In this document: in pieces, positions 44,052-52,295 of the stretch
Position numbering within the stretch: position 1 is the first letter of the stretch
Layout of the letters: the number at the start of each line of letters is the position of its first letter
NCBI RefSeq assembly: GCF_005117025.1
Contig: NZ_SWCO01000005.1
Coordinates: 372,001 to 436,000 of the forward strand
Origin: Alteromonas portus
GTDB lineage: Bacteria > Pseudomonadota > Gammaproteobacteria > Enterobacterales > Alteromonadaceae
Reading direction: 5' to 3'
DNA length: 64,000 nt
Notes under the pieces: generated by a model
The model's input: the letters and a program-made list of their open reading frames with translations, nothing else
Database searches by the model: none
What the model was told of the DNA's origin: nothing
Program-made: the position numbers and the translations under genes

Positions 44052-44669
44052 TTATGCTGAAGCAAGGCTTAGTAGTTTTTGGTGTAAAGTTGATATTTGA
44101 CTAGCAAGCGCTTCCAAGGTCGTGCTGTTATCCAGTACGTCGTTTGCCGCATCAACACGTTCTTTACGTGTAGCCTGCGAAGCCATGATACTTTTTATAG
44201 TTTGCTCAGTACTGCCGTCCCGTTTTAACGCTCGTTCAAGCTGCATTGTTTCTGGGCAATCTACCACCACAACATGGTTGCACATCTCAGTTAGTTTGTT
44301 TTCAACAAGTAAGGGCACAGATAAAATACAATAGGGTGATGTCGACTCGCTGATTAGCTGTTGCATTCGAGAGCGAATAAGGGGGTGCAGCAAACCATTT
44401 AACCAATGTTTTTCTTCTTCGGCGGCAAAGACCTTTTCGCGAAGGGCCGCGCGATTAAGGCTTCCATCTTCTAGCAGAATCGTTTCGCCAAAATGCTCGG
44501 CAATTTGCCGTAAGCCCTCTGAACCTACTTCAACAACGTCACGTGCGACTTCGTCAGCATCAACAATATCAATACCAAGGTTTTCAAAAATGGCGGTTGC
44601 AGCCGATTTACCGCTGCCTATACCGCCGGTAAGGCCTACTACGAACACGTGTTGTTTATTCATAATCAT
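44052..44669 (-). CDS. coaE: Dephospho-CoA kinase CoaE
   Basis: The last step of coenzyme A synthesis, phosphorylating the ribose 3'-hydroxyl of dephospho-CoA. The P-loop is GLTGGIGSGKSA near residue 12-23; DADEVARDVV near 37 and the lid region follow. VVVDCPETMQLERALKRDGSTEQ near 135 is also typical. 205 residues, as usual. ATG at 44669 or two codons later at 44663 are both possible; AAGG stands close upstream of both. It lies between pilD and zapD as in the ancestral order. Confidence 0.96.
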   Translation of the reverse strand: MIMNKQHVFVVGLTGGIGSGKSAATAIFENLGIDIVDADEVARDVVEVGSEGLRQIAEHFGETILLEDGSLNRAALREKVFAAEEEKHWLNGLLHPLIRSRMQQLISESTSPYCILSVPLLVENKLTEMCNHVVVVDCPETMQLERALKRDGSTEQTIKSIMASQATRKERVDAANDVLDNSTTLEALASQISTLHQKLLSLASA

Positions 44670-44716
44670 TAAGCCTTGAAGTTAAAGCGTTACTTGAGAT
44701 TGAGTAACACTTGGGT

Positions 44717-45634
44717 TTATAGCACTGCATTAAGATAGGCAGTAATGATTTCTTCTTTGTACAGGAGTGTCAGCCAGCCTGCCACAGCCAAATAGGGGCC
44801 AAAAGGAATTGCTAACGATTTGCCTTTATTCTGAATGACCATTATGAGAATGCCTGCAATGGCACCCACAAAAGAAGACAACAAAATAATGACAGGCAAG
44901 CCTTGCCAGCCAGTAAATGCCCCAAGTGCCGCGAGCAGTTTAAAATCACCATAGCCCATGCCTTCCTTGCCTGTTACTAACTTAAATAGCCAGTAAACAG
45001 ACCATAAACTTAAATAGCCTGCCGCTGCACCGATAATGGCATCGGTAGTGCCTACGAATATGTTTTGTGTACTCAGCAGTAAACCTAGCCAAAGCAGAGG
45101 CAGTGTTAACTGGTCTGGTAATAACATTTTATCTAAGTCAATAAACAGCAGTGCAACAAGCACATAAGTGAAGATGACCGCCCATAGTGCCTGTGACGTA
45201 ACACCAAACTGATACGCAGCGAAGGTACAGGCAATGGCTGTGAAAAGTTCAACAAGTGGATAGCGTATTGAAATACCGACTTTGCATTTAGCACATTTGC
45301 CTTTAAGCAATAGATAGCTGATAACAGGAATATTCTCCCAAGCGCGAATTTTGTGACCGCAGCTTGGGCAGGTACTGTCAGGCTTTACCAGATTGAAGGT
45401 ATCTGTAGACACGGGGGACTTGTCATCGGCAGAGATAGTGGCGCCGTCATTTTCACCGCCACTTGCGCCATCACTAAAATAGCTTTCGTACTCTTGCTGC
45501 CAGCTGCGCTCCATCATAATTGGTAGGCGGTAAATCACTACGTTTAGGAAGCTGCCCACCATTAAGCTTACAAAGAAAATAAGAGAATAAAATACAGCAG
45601 GGTAGAGCTGACTAAGCGTAATTATGGCATCCAT
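44717..45634 (-). CDS. pilD: Type IV prepilin peptidase / N-methyltransferase PilD
   Basis: An inner-membrane aspartic protease that removes the leader of prepilins and pseudopilins and methylates the new N-terminus. The ATG at 45634 is preferred to a TTG three codons earlier. The zinc-binding cytoplasmic loop has two CxxC pairs (C89/C92 and C114/C117). The catalytic aspartates are in LFIDLDKMLLPDQ near residue 165 and GMGYGDFK (D230). About eight transmembrane segments. 305 residues; the cytoplasmic loop carries an extra acidic stretch near residues 48-80. It processes PilA, encoded two genes away. Confidence 0.94.
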   Translation of the reverse strand: MDAIITLSQLYPAVFYSLIFFVSLMVGSFLNVVIYRLPIMMERSWQQEYESYFSDGASGGENDGATISADDKSPVSTDTFNLVKPDSTCPSCGHKIRAWENIPVISYLLLKGKCAKCKVGISIRYPLVELFTAIACTFAAYQFGVTSQALWAVIFTYVLVALLFIDLDKMLLPDQLTLPLLWLGLLLSTQNIFVGTTDAIIGAAAGYLSLWSVYWLFKLVTGKEGMGYGDFKLLAALGAFTGWQGLPVIILLSSFVGAIAGILIMVIQNKGKSLAIPFGPYLAVAGWLTLLYKEEIITAYLNAVL

Positions 45635-45786
45635 GAAGTGCAATTCTTTTTAGTTTTAATAGTGGTTGGAAAAAGTCGGGTGTTAAACTTGGATGGGCGC
45701 CACTAAAAAGCGTCGCCCAAATCGTTCACATATATAGAGCTAACAATAGTAAAACTAATAATCACAAAGCTAGCAATATGTGCAAG

Positions 45787-46995
45787 TTATACCACGTTAC
45801 CCATTTCGAATATAGGTAAGTACATAGCCACAATCAAGCCGCCAATAACAACACCTAATACGGCCATGATCATAGGTTCAAGTAAACTGGTTAAACCGTC
45901 TACCATGTCATCAACTTCTGCTTCGTAAATAGTCGCTATTTTACTCAGCATTTCGTCGACCGCGCCCGATTCCTCACCAATGGCAATCATTTGCGTCACC
46001 ATATCAGGGAATACTTGGGTAGCGCGCATGGCAACATGCATTGGCATACCGCCTGCCACTTCTTTTCGTATATATAAAATGGCTTCTCGGTAGACCGCGT
46101 TACCGGAGGCACCCGCAGCAGATTCTAATGCGCCGATAAGCGGAACACCTGCTGCAAAGGTAGTCGCAAGAGTACGAGTAAAGCGGGCAATACTGGCTTT
46201 TTTAAGTATTTCACCAATAACAGGAATTTTTAAAATATTACGGTCTACGCTATCGCGCAGCTTCTGGCTACGTCTGTGTGCTCGCACAAACATAAAGCCT
46301 GCGGCGGCAACACCCATGGCGATAAAAATACCGTAGTCTTGCACAAACCGGGAAATTCCCAACACAAAAACAGTAAAGGCAGGGAGTTCAGCGCCAAAGC
46401 TGCTAAAGATTTCTTCAAACTGAGGTACAACGAAAATAAGAAGGATAGTCGTAACAATAAAAGCAACAACCAAAACTGCGATAGGGTAGAACATCGCTTT
46501 CTTGATCTTTGATTTTAGTGCTTCAGCCTTTTCTTTATAGGTGGCTATACGATCGTAAATGGTTTCAAGGGCACCAGACTGCTCGCCGGTATAAACCAAA
46601 TCACAGTATAGATCATCGAAATAAAGAGGATGTTTTCTTAGTGCTGAAGAAAGCGGATTACCCGATTTTACTTCTTCGGTTATTTCACCCAGCAATTTTC
46701 GCATTGAAGGGTTTGCATGGCCTTGTGCTATCATCTCTAGAGATTGGATAAGCGTAACGCCAGCGGCTAGCATGGTGGCTATCTGCCGTGAAATTACCGA
46801 TATATCCGCGGGCTTTATCTTCTGTGCTCCGCCGAAAAGTGGCTTAGCGAGTCTTTTTACTTTATTTGCAGAGATACCTTGCCGGCGCAGAAGGTTCTTA
46901 GCCTCTGATAAGGATGTAGCAGAAATCTCGCCTTTACGAGCTTGACCATGTCGGTCTTTTCCTTGCCATGTAAATACCGATGCCGCCTTAGCCAT
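45787..46995 (-). CDS. pilC: Type IV pilus inner-membrane platform protein PilC
   Basis: A polytopic platform protein of the GspF family, on which the assembly ATPase acts. It has two homologous cytoplasmic domains (about 65-190 and 270-395), each followed by membrane helices: ISRQIATMLAAGVTLIQSLE and ARFTRTLATTFAAGVPLIGAL mark their starts. The end (SLLEPMIMAVLGVVIGGLIVAMYLPIF) is the conserved final helix. 402 residues, normal. It follows pilA after only 82 bases, with a terminator between them and no pilB gene, which is unusual for this operon. Confidence 0.95.
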   Translation of the reverse strand: MAKAASVFTWQGKDRHGQARKGEISATSLSEAKNLLRRQGISANKVKRLAKPLFGGAQKIKPADISVISRQIATMLAAGVTLIQSLEMIAQGHANPSMRKLLGEITEEVKSGNPLSSALRKHPLYFDDLYCDLVYTGEQSGALETIYDRIATYKEKAEALKSKIKKAMFYPIAVLVVAFIVTTILLIFVVPQFEEIFSSFGAELPAFTVFVLGISRFVQDYGIFIAMGVAAAGFMFVRAHRRSQKLRDSVDRNILKIPVIGEILKKASIARFTRTLATTFAAGVPLIGALESAAGASGNAVYREAILYIRKEVAGGMPMHVAMRATQVFPDMVTQMIAIGEESGAVDEMLSKIATIYEAEVDDMVDGLTSLLEPMIMAVLGVVIGGLIVAMYLPIFEMGNVV

Positions 46996-47022
46996 TTTGC
47001 AATATCCAAGTTTAAGTTAAAC

Positions 47023-47053
47023 AAAAAAACCCAGTTGCAACACTGGGTTTTTA
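47023..47053 (-). terminator. Terminator between pilA and pilC
   Basis: On the minus strand AAAACCCAGT pairs with ACTGGGTTTT around a six-base loop and runs into seven T bases. It starts 25 bases after the pilA stop, and would let pilA be expressed in excess of pilC and pilD by partial read-through. Confidence 0.9.
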
Positions 47054-47077
47054 TTTCTTAGCTCTACGCGCTTTTAA

Positions 47078-47503
47078 TTAGCAAAGTGTTGTTGGTACAC
47101 ATGCAGCGGCCCATGTTACACGACCGTCAGTTACTGTAGGAGTGAGTGTATATGTAGCAGGGTTTGTACCGTCAGTAACACCAGAGTTGCCAGAAGCTTC
47201 AGCCTTAATAACACCGTTCAATGTTGTAACACCAACGACTGTAGCAGATTGTGTTACGTCAGCAGGAACGCCGCTAGTACCACCGTCACATGCTGCCAAT
47301 GTTGCGTCTACAGTTTGCGCACAAATCTCAACAGCAGTCTTTGCAGCAGCAGTTGCGTTTGTTACTTCAGTGAACTTCGCTTTCTGCGTGTAGTTCTGAT
47401 AAGCAGGCAATGCGATTGCTGCAAGAATACCGATGATTGCAACAACAATCATTAGTTCGATTAGGGTGAAACCTTTTTGGTTTTTGTTATTCATGTTCAT
47501 CAT
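47078..47503 (-). CDS. pilA: Type IV major pilin PilA
   Basis: A type IVa pilin. The leader is short and basic, and PilD would cut in [27 protein letters not shown] with the phenylalanine at +1 and glutamate at +5 of the mature protein. The rest is a small globular domain rich in A and T, with a C-terminal disulfide candidate (CVPTTLC). The start at 47503 follows CGGAG; in-frame starts further upstream lack this site, and an ATG three codons later is also possible. 141 residues. It has its own probable promoter (47607-47634) and terminator (47023-47053). Confidence 0.95.
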   Translation of the reverse strand: MMNMNNKNQKGFTLIELMIVVAIIGILAAIALPAYQNYTQKAKFTEVTNATAAAKTAVEICAQTVDATLAACDGGTSGVPADVTQSATVVGVTTLNGVIKAEASGNSGVTDGTNPATYTLTPTVTDGRVTWAAACVPTTLC

Positions 47504-47903
47504 GGTTTTTCTCCGGGACGTGTATAACACGTAAAGTTTAAAATCTAATTCAAATTGACGTTTATACCCGAGTCGTCCTTTTCAACGCCCCTGGTACTTG
47601 ATACTCAGTATAGAATTTTATTTGTCACTGACAAGTATAGGCAAATATACGTATGTCTAGCTTTTGCAGTATGACATGGATAGCTGCGCTATGGCAGGCG
47701 TGATCACTTGTACTTTCGTATAAAAGTTAATGACTTACCTACGTATATCTATCTATACACAGAAGAATATAACGAGAAATGACTGGGGATCTTCGTGAGT
47801 TCTAGTATTTTTGATCATACTACAACTCACGCTTTTTGATTCGCGGTAAACTAAGGTGTTGACACTCAATTAGCTAATAAATGCACGCTTTGAAACCACC
47901 TTA
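47504..47903 (-). other. Intergenic region between nadC and pilA
   Basis: These 400 bases lie upstream of pilA on the minus strand. They hold the probable pilA promoter (separate entry) and a pair of 9-bp inverted sequences, ATATACGTA at 47645-47653 and TACGTATAT at 47740-47748, with no known meaning. No sigma54 GG/GC element at the proper spacing was found. No ORF. Confidence 0.45.
47607..47634 (-). promoter_or_regulatory. Probable sigma70 promoter of pilA
   Basis: On the minus strand TTGTCA (47629-47634, 5 of 6 matches) and TATACT (47607-47612, 5 of 6) are separated by 16 bases. The -35 is part of a perfect 13-base palindrome TTGTCAGTGACAA (47622-47634), a possible operator. A leader of about 100 bases would follow. 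Confidence 0.65.
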
Positions 47904-48764
47904 CTAAGACAGCGTAATGCGCAGCGACAAATCAATTGCCTGAACATGTTTGGTTAACGCGCCAGATGAAATGTAATCTACACCTAGTTGTGCAAGTGAT
48001 GCCAGTCGTTCATCAGTAATGTTCCCTGATACTTCCAGTTTACATTGACCTTTATTAAGCGCTACTGCCTGTTGGATCTGTTCGTTAGAAAAGTTATCCA
48101 GCATGACAATGTCGGCACCCGCCGAAAGGGCTTGTTTAAACTCAGCTAGGTTCTCTACCTCTACTTCAACTGGCTTGCCAGGCATCATGGTTTTCGCTCG
48201 GCTCACAGCTTTTTCGATATTTCCGCAAGAAAAGATGTGATTTTCTTTAATTAAAAAGGCATCGAACAACCCCACGCGATGGTTTTGACCACCACCGCAA
48301 CGCACCGCGTATTTCTGTGCATAGCGCAGTCCCGGTAAAGTTTTGCGGGTGTCTAAAATTTTAGTATTAGAGCCGGCTAGAAATTTTGCGTAGAAAGCCG
48401 TCATCGATGCGGTTGCCGAAAGGGTCTGTAAAAAATTAAGCGCTGTACGTTCGGCTGTTAATATAGCGCGAGCAGAGCCTTCCAAGCTAACTAATACCGT
48501 ATCAGCCTCAACCTTGTCGCCATCTTTTACATGCCAGGTTAGCGACACTGACTCGTCAATAAGCGCAAATGCTTGATTTGCCCAAGCTATTCCACAAACA
48601 ACGCAAGGCTCGCGAGTAATAATGGTCGCTTTTGCTGTAACGCTTTCATCTATCAGGTTTGCGGTAATATCGTTTGCAGCATTTAATTCGCCGCCAAGAT
48701 CTTCTACAAGCGCGTTTGATACTTGCTCTCGGATCGACTGCATATCTGGTGATGTCATTTTCAT
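47904..48764 (-). CDS. nadC: Nicotinate-nucleotide pyrophosphorylase (carboxylating) NadC
   Basis: Quinolinate phosphoribosyltransferase of NAD synthesis: quinolinate + PRPP to nicotinate mononucleotide. Motifs include RTALNFLQTLSATAS near residue 120, DTRKTLPGLRYAQKYAVRCGGGQNHRVGLFDAFLIKENH in segments (155-193), EVEVENLAEF and VDYISSGALTKHV near 265. 286 residues, usual. It reads away from ampD, as in E. coli, where nadC and ampD are also divergent neighbours. Here an extra protease gene lies between them. Confidence 0.97.
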   Translation of the reverse strand: MKMTSPDMQSIREQVSNALVEDLGGELNAANDITANLIDESVTAKATIITREPCVVCGIAWANQAFALIDESVSLTWHVKDGDKVEADTVLVSLEGSARAILTAERTALNFLQTLSATASMTAFYAKFLAGSNTKILDTRKTLPGLRYAQKYAVRCGGGQNHRVGLFDAFLIKENHIFSCGNIEKAVSRAKTMMPGKPVEVEVENLAEFKQALSAGADIVMLDNFSNEQIQQAVALNKGQCKLEVSGNITDERLASLAQLGVDYISSGALTKHVQAIDLSLRITLS

Positions 48765-48790
48765 CGCTTTTATCTATGCTATTTATATAT

Positions 48791-49309
48791 TTAAAGGGTA
48801 CGCAATATTAACCAATCTCCGCGCTGAGTAAACTCTAATTGGCGAAGAACACTCATTCCAAGCAGTATATGGTCATCTTGCATACCGGGGTTCAAGTTTG
48901 CGTCTACATTACGCACTACTATTTCGCCAATGCGCAAGGTATCAATGGTTGACTCGGCAACCCTCACTACGCCATTAGCAGTACTGGCTAAACCCTCACG
49001 TCCGGCTTTTAGTTTAAGTCTGTTCGCTAAGTGTGCGGGGACTGCTACATCAGTGGCACCCGTATCAACAAGAAAGACCACTTCCTCACCATTGATATAG
49101 CCTGTTGTTACATAATGCCCTTGGCGGTTCTGCTTTAAACGGACTTCGGTTTGTGAACCAATACGCTCTGATGTGGGTTCGCTATTCGGGTTGATTTGTT
49201 TTTCTAGAAGATCTGAGAAAACAAAAACCAGTAGACCAAAACCGCAAATCCAAGCAAGGGCAACCATCCATTTACCCGTTGATGCTGTCGGGTCTTGTTG
49301 TTCATTCAT
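48791..49309 (-). CDS. Membrane-anchored retropepsin-like aspartic protease
   Basis: A 172-residue protein of the bacterial single-domain clan AA aspartic protease family (TIGR02281-like). The ATG at 49309 follows AAGGTAAAAG; ten residues further upstream in frame are probably not translated. One transmembrane helix at about residues 15-33 is followed by a linker and a retropepsin fold with catalytic FLVDTGATDV (D82) and the late ILLGMSVLRQLEF motif. Such proteins work as homodimers, each giving one aspartate. The target is unknown. It lies between nadC (26 bases away, same strand) and the divergent ampD. Confidence 0.85.
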   Translation of the reverse strand: MNEQQDPTASTGKWMVALAWICGFGLLVFVFSDLLEKQINPNSEPTSERIGSQTEVRLKQNRQGHYVTTGYINGEEVVFLVDTGATDVAVPAHLANRLKLKAGREGLASTANGVVRVAESTIDTLRIGEIVVRNVDANLNPGMQDDHILLGMSVLRQLEFTQRGDWLILRTL

Positions 49310-49348
49310 GCTTTTACCTTTCTTATAATAGTGGTGCACTAATGCTCG

Positions 49349-49478
49349 TGTAGCCTATTACCCAGCGTAATCGTTCAGTAATTGGTTAAGCACTGGGCCA
49401 AAGTGCTGAATCAAGTGATAGATCACAACCAATAGCCCTATACACTTATATCAACTTACAATGTAGGCTATTACCCAG
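49349..49478. repeat. Direct repeat pair in the protease-ampD divergent region
   Basis: TGTAG[C/G]CTATTACCCAG occurs at 49349-49365 and 49462-49478, 17 bases with one mismatch, 113 bases apart. Both copies lie between two divergent start codons, so they could be operator sites or the mark of a local duplication. Confidence 0.75.
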
Positions 49479-49503
49479 AAAATCAATTACCGAAGCAAAT
49501 ACT

Positions 49504-50052
49504 ATGGTGCTTTACAACGAAGCAAAGTACACCCCAAGTCCACATTATGATGCCCGTCCTGACGATAAAGATGTCAGCCTGTTGGTGATACATAATATTT
49601 CACTGCCGCCTTCACAATTTGGTACGCCGGGCATTCGTCAATTGTTTACCGGTACACTTAATCCAGATGACCATCCTTTTTATAAGGAAATTGACGGATT
49701 AAGGGTCTCTGCCCATTGTGTGATTTATCGAACTGGTGAAATAGAACAATTTGTACCTTTTGAACAAAGGGCGTGGCATGCAGGCGTTTCAACCTTTCAA
49801 GGCCGCAGTCGCTGTAACGACTATGCAATTGGCATTGAACTGGAAGGCACTGATACGCTGCCCTTTACCGAAGCGCAGTATAAGGCGCTAGGGGAACTCA
49901 CTGATTTTATTACACAACACTATCCTCGGATCACTTTAGGGCGTATCGTAGGTCATAATGATATAGCGCCGGGGCGTAAGACTGACCCCGGTGTTGCTTT
50001 TGATTGGGCAAGATACAGAATGCGCGTAATTGGGTTGAAGTATTCTGATTAA
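49504..50052 (+). CDS. ampD: 1,6-anhydro-N-acetylmuramyl-L-alanine amidase AmpD
   Basis: A cytoplasmic zinc amidase that splits stem peptides from anhydro-muropeptides in cell wall recycling and so keeps the beta-lactamase inducer low. Amidase_2 fold; zinc ligands H30 (VIHNIS), H151 (VGHNDI) and D161 (KTDPG), with K159. W91/H92 in AWHAG and E112/E114 in GIELEG are conserved. 182 residues, as in E. coli (183). The ATG comes after a poor ribosome binding site (GAAGCAAAT). It forms an operon with ampE, 33 bases downstream. Confidence 0.96.
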   Translation: MVLYNEAKYTPSPHYDARPDDKDVSLLVIHNISLPPSQFGTPGIRQLFTGTLNPDDHPFYKEIDGLRVSAHCVIYRTGEIEQFVPFEQRAWHAGVSTFQGRSRCNDYAIGIELEGTDTLPFTEAQYKALGELTDFITQHYPRITLGRIVGHNDIAPGRKTDPGVAFDWARYRMRVIGLKYSD

Positions 50053-50085
50053 TCTAGGTCGCTGGAAAAGGGAAACACAATATCT

Positions 50086-50988
50086 ATGATGTTAATGAGC
50101 CTACTATTAATTCTCAGCCTCGAGCGGTTGATGACAAAAACACCTAATTGGCATGTCGAAAAATATGCTGCTCAGTACCGTGCTTTTCTTCAAAACAAGG
50201 GGTTACTTAAGTTTCAAGAAGAAAATACGGGTGATAAGGAGAGTAAAAAAAGCTCACCCATAGCGCTTTATTGCTATCTTTTACTACCTGCGGTCGTATT
50301 GGGAGTTATTGAATACTGGGTGCTTGGCGCATTCCTTACCTTTATAGAGCAAAGTTTGGTGTTGTTCGTTTGTATTGGCTGTCCGGTGTTAAGAAGTATT
50401 TATAAAAACTTTTTAAATGCCGCCGACAGAGGCGACCTACAAGCTTGTAGCATGTATACAGATCAATTAGGGCATTGTGCAAGTCAAACAGATAGTGATG
50501 GAAGCGCAGGTGCAGAAGGGAAAAGCTTCGGTCAACATCTTACTTGGCTTAACTACCAGCACTATGCTGCTGTTATGCTGTGGTTTATTGCATTTGGTGC
50601 ACCAGGCGCATTGTTTTATACCTTAAGCCGAAGTACCACCGAAGCCCTATGTGACGCTAATCACCCTTTGAACGTAGCTGCGGGAAGACTAATGTTTGCT
50701 CTAGACTATATTCCTGTCCGCGTGACCGCCTTTGGCATGTTGATGATGGGGCATTTCTCGCGAGCGTTGCCTGAATGGTTAAAATACGCGCTTCAATTCG
50801 ACGTACCTGCTTACGACGTACTTACACAAATTTCATCGAAAGCCGAGGTGCTAACCCCAGATGAGCATAAGTTACAGGCTGAAAATGCAGCAGTAGAACC
50901 AAAGGTGCTGGTAAAGTTAGCAAAACGTAATGTTATTTTTCTTCTTGTAATAACGTCAGTACTTACGCTTGTAGGCAGTCTGGCATAA
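50086..50988 (+). CDS. ampE: Regulatory membrane protein AmpE
   Basis: A 300-residue inner-membrane protein with about four to five hydrophobic helices (start MMLMSLLLILSLERLM; about 63-82; 91-107; 155-173; end VIFLLVITSVLTLVGSLA). It is paired with ampD in many gammaproteobacteria. Family-like features include the N-terminal SLERL segment and GAPGALFYTLSR near residue 180, followed by LDYIPVRVTAFGML. It is considered a sensor or modulator in the beta-lactam response, but its biochemical activity is not settled. No clear terminator follows. Confidence 0.9.
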   Translation: MMLMSLLLILSLERLMTKTPNWHVEKYAAQYRAFLQNKGLLKFQEENTGDKESKKSSPIALYCYLLLPAVVLGVIEYWVLGAFLTFIEQSLVLFVCIGCPVLRSIYKNFLNAADRGDLQACSMYTDQLGHCASQTDSDGSAGAEGKSFGQHLTWLNYQHYAAVMLWFIAFGAPGALFYTLSRSTTEALCDANHPLNVAAGRLMFALDYIPVRVTAFGMLMMGHFSRALPEWLKYALQFDVPAYDVLTQISSKAEVLTPDEHKLQAENAAVEPKVLVKLAKRNVIFLLVITSVLTLVGSLA

Positions 50989-51233
50989 TCATTATTTTTA
51001 ACATTTACTACGCTACTTGGCCTGGAAAGGCGTTTGGTCTATTTATTAATTGTATGTAGATCAGACGCTTTACCCATATTTAATCATCTCTCCTACCTCA
51101 TCAGACCAGTTGCTGGCTGATAATTTTTCTTAACAAATTCAACAATAAAGCTTAACACCCAGCAAATCGCATAGCCTTTGCTATGCTTGGGAGTATTTAC
51201 CTCGAAATCGATCTGCCTTAAACTAGATAGGTA

Positions 51234-51250
51234 AAATGGTATTACCAATT
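51234..51250 (+). promoter_or_regulatory. PdhR operator upstream of pdhR
   Basis: AAATGGT-ATT-ACCAATT matches the known PdhR box AATTGGT-NNN-ACCAATT in all but one position. It lies 89 bases before the pdhR start and suggests that PdhR represses its own operon, with pyruvate releasing it, as in E. coli. Confidence 0.82.
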
Positions 51251-51293
51251 GTGTTTGTGTTTAAATTTTCCATGATTATTTTTTACATTCACA

Positions 51294-51307
51294 GCTGTTA
51301 TAACAGC
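51294..51307. promoter_or_regulatory. Perfect 14-bp palindrome before pdhR
   Basis: GCTGTTATAACAGC is self-complementary over 14 bases and ends 31 bases before the pdhR start. It overlaps a -10-like TATAAC, so a protein bound here would block the promoter. The protein is not known; it does not match the PdhR box. Confidence 0.5.
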
Positions 51308-51338
51308 GCTGGTACAAATAATAGGATACGTTGAGCGC

Positions 51339-52085
51339 ATGCGTCAGCAGCGAAAAAAACTCTCTGATGTGATTACGGAGCAACTCGAGTCGATGATACT
51401 CGACGGTACGCTATTGGCTGGTCAAAAATTACCGCCAGAAAGAGAGCTTGCGCTTGAATTTGATGTATCTCGTCCATCATTGAGAGAAGCCATTGGTAAT
51501 CTGCAGGCTCGCGGTCTGGTAGAGCGTAAGCAGGGCGGCGGTACGTTCGTTAATCGAAACCTGAATTCAGCCATGAAAGATCCGCTTATGGACTTAGTCA
51601 GCCAGCGCCCTGAAACTCAATTCGATTTACTTGAATTTCGCCATGCCTTAGAAGGAATGGCAGCGTATTACGCAGCACTTCGTGGTCAACCTGAAGACTA
51701 CGAGGCATTAAAACAAGCATTGAATGATGTACCTACGCCTAAAGCGCACGAAAGCAAGCGAGCCCAAGCTGAGGCACTAGGACAGTTTTATATCATTATG
51801 GCAAGAGCATCTCACAACATGGTGCTGTTACACGTAATGAGCACCATGCAAAGCATGCTGGTGGACAATATTGAACGAAACTTTGACATGCTGGCAGCGC
51901 ACCCTGAAGCAGTGGAAGACATTGCTAAACAGCGTCGTGAAATTGTAGAAGCTATTGCTTCTCGCGACCCCGAAGCTGCACGCCAGGCATGTAACACGCA
52001 TTTGGCGTTTATTGAAAAAACGCTATTAACCATTAATCAACGCGATACCCGTGTACAGCGCGCATTGCGGCGATTAGAGATTTAG
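51339..52085 (+). CDS. pdhR: Pyruvate dehydrogenase complex repressor PdhR
   Basis: A FadR-subfamily GntR regulator that senses pyruvate. The N-terminal winged helix is in residues 8-72, with LPPERELALEFDVSRPSLREAI as the recognition part and the wing KQGGGTFV; the C-terminal all-helical FCD domain (about 85-235) contains FRHALEGMAAYYAALRG and the metal-binding histidine region. 248 residues, near E. coli PdhR (254). It stands before aceE in the classical order and has a PdhR box upstream. The aceE gap of 210 bases has no second box that I can see. Confidence 0.94.
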   Translation: MRQQRKKLSDVITEQLESMILDGTLLAGQKLPPERELALEFDVSRPSLREAIGNLQARGLVERKQGGGTFVNRNLNSAMKDPLMDLVSQRPETQFDLLEFRHALEGMAAYYAALRGQPEDYEALKQALNDVPTPKAHESKRAQAEALGQFYIIMARASHNMVLLHVMSTMQSMLVDNIERNFDMLAAHPEAVEDIAKQRREIVEAIASRDPEAARQACNTHLAFIEKTLLTINQRDTRVQRALRRLEI

Positions 52086-52295
52086 TTACCTAGTCTTACC
52101 CTATGCAAAAAGGGCTAGATAGCTATTCATTCGCAGAGGCCGGTCAGGTTTTTCCTGTGCCACTGCAAAAGCAGGTGAGCCAGATTGGGTCACTGTGAGT
52201 ACAACGTAATTTAGTTTTCCTTCTTTTAGCGCCTTTGATAATAGAGGCAGTGCTAAGGGAGGATTTTCTATATAAGCAAAAAATAGGATGGCACC

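Larger units (their letters stand above)
50989..51338 (+). other. Intergenic region between ampE and pdhR
   Basis: A 350-base non-coding region. It contains a PdhR-type operator (51234-51250) and an unrelated perfect palindrome (51294-51307), both listed separately. A -10-like TATAAC at 51299-51304 lies inside the palindrome without a good -35. The first 230 bases show nothing recognisable. Confidence 0.5.

Noticed and set aside
45694..45719. Hairpin TGGGCG/CGCCCA between pilC and pilD as a terminator
   Set aside because: Only a 6-bp core pairs well and no T run follows on the minus strand, on which both genes are transcribed.
47560..47720. Possible sigma54 promoter for pilA
   Set aside because: I looked for a GG/GC pair ten bases apart on the minus strand with TGGCA/TTGC context and found none; a sigma70-like promoter fits better.
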